This document shows positions 60,974-64,000 of a DNA stretch of 64,000 nt, piece by piece (position 1 is the first letter of the stretch; every line of letters begins with the position of its first letter). Position numbers and translations under genes: made by a program. This DNA is from an uncultured Polaribacter sp. (GTDB lineage Bacteria > Bacteroidota > Bacteroidia > Flavobacteriales > Flavobacteriaceae). The stretch covers positions 248,001-312,000 of the forward strand of contig CANMHT010000003.1 of the NCBI GenBank assembly GCA_947497755.1. The letters are read 5' to 3'. The notes beneath the pieces were generated by a model. The model was not told the DNA's origin. It worked only from the letters and a program-made list of their open reading frames with translations, and did no database searches.

Positions 60974-61723
60974 ATGAAAATACAAACTGCAATTTTAGTA
61001 GATGATATGCCTCAGGCATTAGAAATGTTACATACAGACATCACTAATAAATATCCAAATATTGAAATCATAGGAACTGCTAAAAGTGTAGTTGAAGCAG
61101 CAAAGTTATTACGAAAACGCCAACCAGACATTCTTTTTTTAGACATTATGTTGGGTGATGGTACTGGTTTTGATGTCTTAGAAATCATTCCAGATTTACC
61201 ATCAAAAATCATTTTTGTTACTGCTAGCGATGCGTATGCTATTAAAGCATTTAAGTTTGCTGCTATCGATTATGTATTAAAACCTTATTCTGATAATGAC
61301 CTTGAAGCTGCAATTAGCAAAGCGCTACATCATGTAAAACCAGAAAAAAAACAATTACATGTATTGCAAGAAACCATAACCAATCCTGCTGCTATTCCTC
61401 AAAAAATTTCTTTACACACCTTAGATAAAATTGTAGTTGTGCCTTTAGAAGAAATTGTTAGATGTAAGTCTGATAACAATTACACCACATTTTATTTTGA
61501 AAATAGCAGCAAGTTAATGGTTACTAAAACCTTAAAACACTTTGCAGATTTGTTAAAAGGAAGTCATTTTATTAGAGTACACCAAAGTCATTTAGTGAAC
61601 ACTAAGTACATTAAAGAATTTATTAAATCAGATGGTGGTTATCTCGTATTAAAAGACAAAAGTACCGTGCCTGTTTCTGTTAGAAAAAGAACAGAAGTAA
61701 TTGAGGCTCTAAATAACATATAA
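60974..61723 (+). CDS. LytTR-family response regulator
   Basis: A 249-residue regulator. The receiver domain (about 1-120) has AILVDDMPQALEML with the acidic pair, LFLDIMLGDGTGFDVLE with the phospho-acceptor Asp near residue 56, IFVTASDAYAIKAFKFAAIDYVLKPY and the conserved Lys. The LytTR DNA-binding domain (about 150-249) has VVVPLEEIVRCKSDNNYTTFYF, KTLKHFADLL and FIRVHQSHLVNTKYI. Such proteins bind pairs of direct repeats about 21 bp apart. It is the partner of the kinase encoded at 57370 and closes the operon. A candidate target in this window is the repeat pair at 50739-50771. Confidence 0.94.
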   Translation: MKIQTAILVDDMPQALEMLHTDITNKYPNIEIIGTAKSVVEAAKLLRKRQPDILFLDIMLGDGTGFDVLEIIPDLPSKIIFVTASDAYAIKAFKFAAIDYVLKPYSDNDLEAAISKALHHVKPEKKQLHVLQETITNPAAIPQKISLHTLDKIVVVPLEEIVRCKSDNNYTTFYFENSSKLMVTKTLKHFADLLKGSHFIRVHQSHLVNTKYIKEFIKSDGGYLVLKDKSTVPVSVRKRTEVIEALNNI

Positions 61724-61733
61724 GGCTTTATTC

Positions 61734-62807
61734 TTAAAAATTAACTCCCAATTTAAATTGAATACCATAATTGCTTTTATAAACTTTTGAGGTTTTAAAT
61801 TTTTGATAAATACCGATACCAGCTACAAAACCATATTCTTTCCATGGAATAAATAGTATTCCTTGTTTTGCTCCAATACCAATTACAAAATTGTGTGTTT
61901 TATTAGCTCCTGTCTTCTTTAAAACTTCTACGCCTAAAGGTATAGAAACTCCTAAATCTATATAAATATTAGGATCTATTTTTAGCAAACCATTAAACCC
62001 TGCATCAAAATCAAAACTCTTTACAGTATCATAGCCCATTTTTTTTACAATATTAGTTTTTGCAACAGAATGCCCGTAACCAATAGTAAATGGAATGATA
62101 AAATCTTTATCGCTATCAACAAAACCTGTATAGCTTACCTCCCAACCTTTATAATATTTATCAACTGTTTTTTGGTATGTCAATAAATTGATCCATCGAT
62201 CCAATGGTGCAATTGTTTTTGACAGTGATTTGCTCTTCTTAAAGTGCAATTTGTTATTAGTTATTATTTTTGATTGTTGTTGAGAAGTATTCTTTTGATT
62301 ATTTATAAAACCTAACAAACAATACTCTAAAGCTGCTCTTATTCTCTTTTCATGAGTTTTTGATATTTTATTAGTGTCTGAAGATGAAAATATGTCATCT
62401 TCTTTATGAGTAATTCGATATATCTCTTTTTCTTCTTGCTGAATTGTCTCATAAAAAATAAGCTCAATATAAACTCTAGCTGTTGTCTGATTGATACTAG
62501 ATTGTTTTTGCTGAATCTCTAAACTTTTTATTTCAATAATAATTGGCTTTTTTTCTTTACTACTTTTTAGTGTTTCATTCATAAATGCTAATACAGCATT
62601 AGATGCTCCATTTTTAAGTTTGTACTTTATAGAAGTATCTTCTTTCGTAATTCCCAGATATTTTTCTAATCGATTATCCAGTACATTACTAATAAAAAAT
62701 GATTGTGTTTCAATTGGGATTGGTTGTGTTTTCAATTCAATTTCTACTTGCGATACTCCAATTGTGCTAGTTAAAAGCAGTATTAGTACTGCTATATTTT
62801 TTTTCAT
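61734..62807 (-). CDS. Exported protein of unknown function, possible C-terminal beta-barrel
   Basis: A 357-residue protein with a signal peptide (ends TIGVSQ). The first 190 residues are mixed alpha/beta with Gln/Lys-rich segments. From residue about 220 the pattern alternates (DFIIPFTIGYGHSV, DAGFNGLLKIDPNIYIDLGVSIPLGV, FVAGIGIYQKF, YGIQFKLGVNF). It ends with an aromatic residue, as outer membrane beta-strands do. A small eight-stranded barrel joined to a periplasmic domain is thus possible. I do not recognise a family. It overlaps the upstream lipocalin-like gene by 4 bp (ATGA), so both come from the same transcript. It is convergent with the LytTR operon. Confidence 0.6.
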   Translation of the reverse strand: MKKNIAVLILLLTSTIGVSQVEIELKTQPIPIETQSFFISNVLDNRLEKYLGITKEDTSIKYKLKNGASNAVLAFMNETLKSSKEKKPIIIEIKSLEIQQKQSSINQTTARVYIELIFYETIQQEEKEIYRITHKEDDIFSSSDTNKISKTHEKRIRAALEYCLLGFINNQKNTSQQQSKIITNNKLHFKKSKSLSKTIAPLDRWINLLTYQKTVDKYYKGWEVSYTGFVDSDKDFIIPFTIGYGHSVAKTNIVKKMGYDTVKSFDFDAGFNGLLKIDPNIYIDLGVSIPLGVEVLKKTGANKTHNFVIGIGAKQGILFIPWKEYGFVAGIGIYQKFKTSKVYKSNYGIQFKLGVNF

Positions 62808-63205
62808 TTGGATGCTTTAATTTTCTTATAATGAACCTCAACTTCTCTAAGTTCCTTAATATCAAATATCAACACCAATTTCTCTTGTGTTAAAGAAGTT
62901 ATTGTTGCTTTTAGTTTGTTATTATATGCATCTATCAATTCTACATAACTTCCATTAATGTTTAGCATAAATGTTCCTTGTTCCTCCTTACCTTCTGTTT
63001 TTGAAACAAAGCTCATATCACTTTTAAAACTTATAAAATCATGTTTTTCCTTTTTCGTTGGAGGGTACTTTTTTCCTTTTATCACATAGGTATTCAGCTT
63101 CCAAGTATTCAATAATTGTTCTTTCTTAATACTTTGCCCATATGTACTACTTGCTACAATTATAAAGAAAGAAGCAAGTATGATATTTTTTAAATTTAGT
63201 TTCAT
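62804..63205 (-). CDS. Small exported lipocalin-like protein
   Basis: A 133-residue protein with a signal peptide (ends SSTYGQ). The mature part opens KKEQLLNTWKLNTYVIKGKKYPP, a GxW-like beta-strand start, and continues with strands HDFISFKSDMSFVS, QGTFMLNINGSYVELID and KLVLIFDI. This matches the small lipocalin-like proteins common in Bacteroidetes (Lipocalin_4/5 style, described from pattern only). A ligand is unknown. The stop overlaps the start of the next gene (ATGA), implying that the pair work or are at least made together. A 26-bp gap separates it from the upstream membrane protein gene. Confidence 0.6.
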   Translation of the reverse strand: MKLNLKNIILASFFIIVASSTYGQSIKKEQLLNTWKLNTYVIKGKKYPPTKKEKHDFISFKSDMSFVSKTEGKEEQGTFMLNINGSYVELIDAYNNKLKATITSLTQEKLVLIFDIKELREVEVHYKKIKASK

Positions 63206-63231
63206 TTTTTAATGTTTTTTGATTTTTAATT

Positions 63232-64000
63232 TTATCTTGTTATCGATCTCATCAATAATGACAATGGCCCTCTTTTAAACTTCTTCCTCCATAAAACAGA
63301 AAACCCCATTAACAGCAAACAAAATATACCAGCATATAGAAATGCTTGGGAAACGCTTAAACTATTTTCTCCAAAAAAGAGATAAGCACTAAGAATTCCA
63401 ACAATAATGTGAGCTATATAATGTGTAAATGCTAATTGACCAGTCGTTGCTAAAACTTGTAAGTACTTATTCTCTTTTGCTCTTTCTGAAGCGGCAATAC
63501 AAATAGTAATTGCAACAAAAGACCAACTAATACCAGAAATCATAAATAATGGTAATGGAGGCATTGGTTGTGTTCCAAAAATTGCCGTTGCATCTTCTAC
63601 TGAAAATTCTAAAAAAGATACTGCAGATTTAATCAATTGCATTGATAGTAATTGAGTTGAAACAAATACGATTAAGGATATCCAAAAAATAGTTTTTCTT
63701 TTTTTAGCTGAGCTCAAATCTTGTCTTCCCATCCAAATACCTGCAATTACAAAAGAAACCCAAGGAAGTAAAGGATGAAAACCATTAAATAAAAGGTTTC
63801 TAAAAAAACCACTTACAGTCCAAAAACCAATATATTCATTAAGTTTCCAGTTCCATCCAGTTTCATAATCTACAAACATCATTAGCAATGGGAAAGCCCC
63901 AATTATTAAGATTATTGATGTCCATAAAATCTTATTATTAAACCTTATAAATAAAGCAGCTATTAAAAGATAGAACCCATAATAATGTAAAATATCTGCT
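63232..64000 (-). CDS. DUF418/HGSNAT-like membrane acyltransferase family protein, partial (N-terminus beyond right edge)
   Basis: The track begins at a TTG at 63888, but the frame is open to the window edge: upstream codons read ADILHYYGFYLLIAAL and onward. The LHYYG motif and NGFHPLLPWVSFVIAGIWMGR are hallmarks of the heparan-alpha-glucosaminide acetyltransferase-like (DUF1624/DUF418) superfamily. About seven hydrophobic helices are visible, with FTHYIAHIIVGILSAYL near the C-terminus. These proteins carry acyl groups across the membrane or are of unknown function. The N-terminal part lies outside the window. It precedes the lipocalin-like gene by 26 bp on the same strand. Confidence 0.78.
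   Translation of the reverse strand, partial: ADILHYYGFYLLIAALFIRFNNKILWTSIILIIGAFPLLMMFVDYETGWNWKLNEYIGFWTVSGFFRNLLFNGFHPLLPWVSFVIAGIWMGRQDLSSAKKRKTIFWISLIVFVSTQLLSMQLIKSAVSFLEFSVEDATAIFGTQPMPPLPLFMISGISWSFVAITICIAASERAKENKYLQVLATTGQLAFTHYIAHIIVGILSAYLFFGENSLSVSQAFLYAGIFCLLLMGFSVLWRKKFKRGPLSLLMRSITR

Overview
The window is AT-rich DNA from the chromosome of a bacterium in the phylum Bacteroidetes, most likely a marine Flavobacteriaceae member. Supporting signs are the repeated promoter element TAnnTTTG, TonB-dependent receptors with carboxypeptidase-regulatory-like N-termini, HmuY-type haem lipoproteins, a zapA / 6S-like RNA / rny block and a propeller histidine kinase of the LytS type. No rRNA, tRNA, CRISPR array, insertion sequence or phage gene was seen.

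Region 1 (1-24984, all minus strand) is one long surface-glycan gene cluster. It begins at a TAnnTTTG promoter at 25009-25016 and runs off the left edge. In transcription order it holds the ABC exporter (wzm, wzt), a hexapeptide acetyltransferase, the first legionaminic-acid block (legB, legC, legH-like, ptmE-like), a glycosyltransferase, a methyltransferase, a GINT1-N-like propeller protein and an MBOAT plus SGNH O-acylation pair. Two more glycosyltransferases follow, then the second legionaminic-acid block (legF, legI, legG), glf, a polyprenyl-phosphate-sugar synthase-like GT2 with a GT-C partner, a GT-B-like protein, a GT2, an asparagine-synthase-like protein and the start of another glycosyltransferase. 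Together they should make a CMP-legionaminic-acid-type nonulosonate and UDP-galactofuranose, assemble an O-acylated and methylated glycan, and export it by ABC transporter. The initiating phosphoglycosyltransferase is not in the window.

Region 2 (25.1-42.4 kb) is housekeeping: ftcD, a MarR-GNAT fusion with a palindromic candidate operator, aroQ, xerD, rny, a 6S-like RNA, zapA and a coiled-coil partner, an M23 peptidase with a TonB-type receptor, bcp, an iron-sulfur-less nth, a 47-codon ORF missing from the track, an ECF sigma factor, uvrA and a membrane protein.

Region 3 (42.5-50.7 kb) is a divergent haem or iron acquisition locus. One arm is a TonB receptor and an HmuY-like lipoprotein. The other is a five-gene operon: a DUF6607-like protein, an ankyrin protein, a DUF2271 protein with a flavinylation-like motif, a PepSY/flavodoxin/ferredoxin-reductase fusion and a small CxxC protein. 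A Fur-like inverted repeat lies between the two promoters.

Region 4 (50.8-64 kb) has a VIT/VWA protein followed 4 bp later by a lipoprotein with a caspase-like His/Cys pair, behind a promoter with two perfect 12-bp direct repeats 21 bp apart. It continues with a tricorn-like S41 protease, an operon of propeller histidine kinase, metallophosphoesterase and LytTR response regulator, two unrecognised secreted proteins and the C-terminal part of an HGSNAT/DUF418-like membrane protein running off the right edge.

Several ORF-track starts are TTG or GTG codons upstream of better ATG (or GTG) starts. They were corrected for glf, legG, ptmE-like, wzt, wzm, zapA, its coiled-coil neighbour, the DUF6607-like gene, the small CxxC gene and the histidine kinase.
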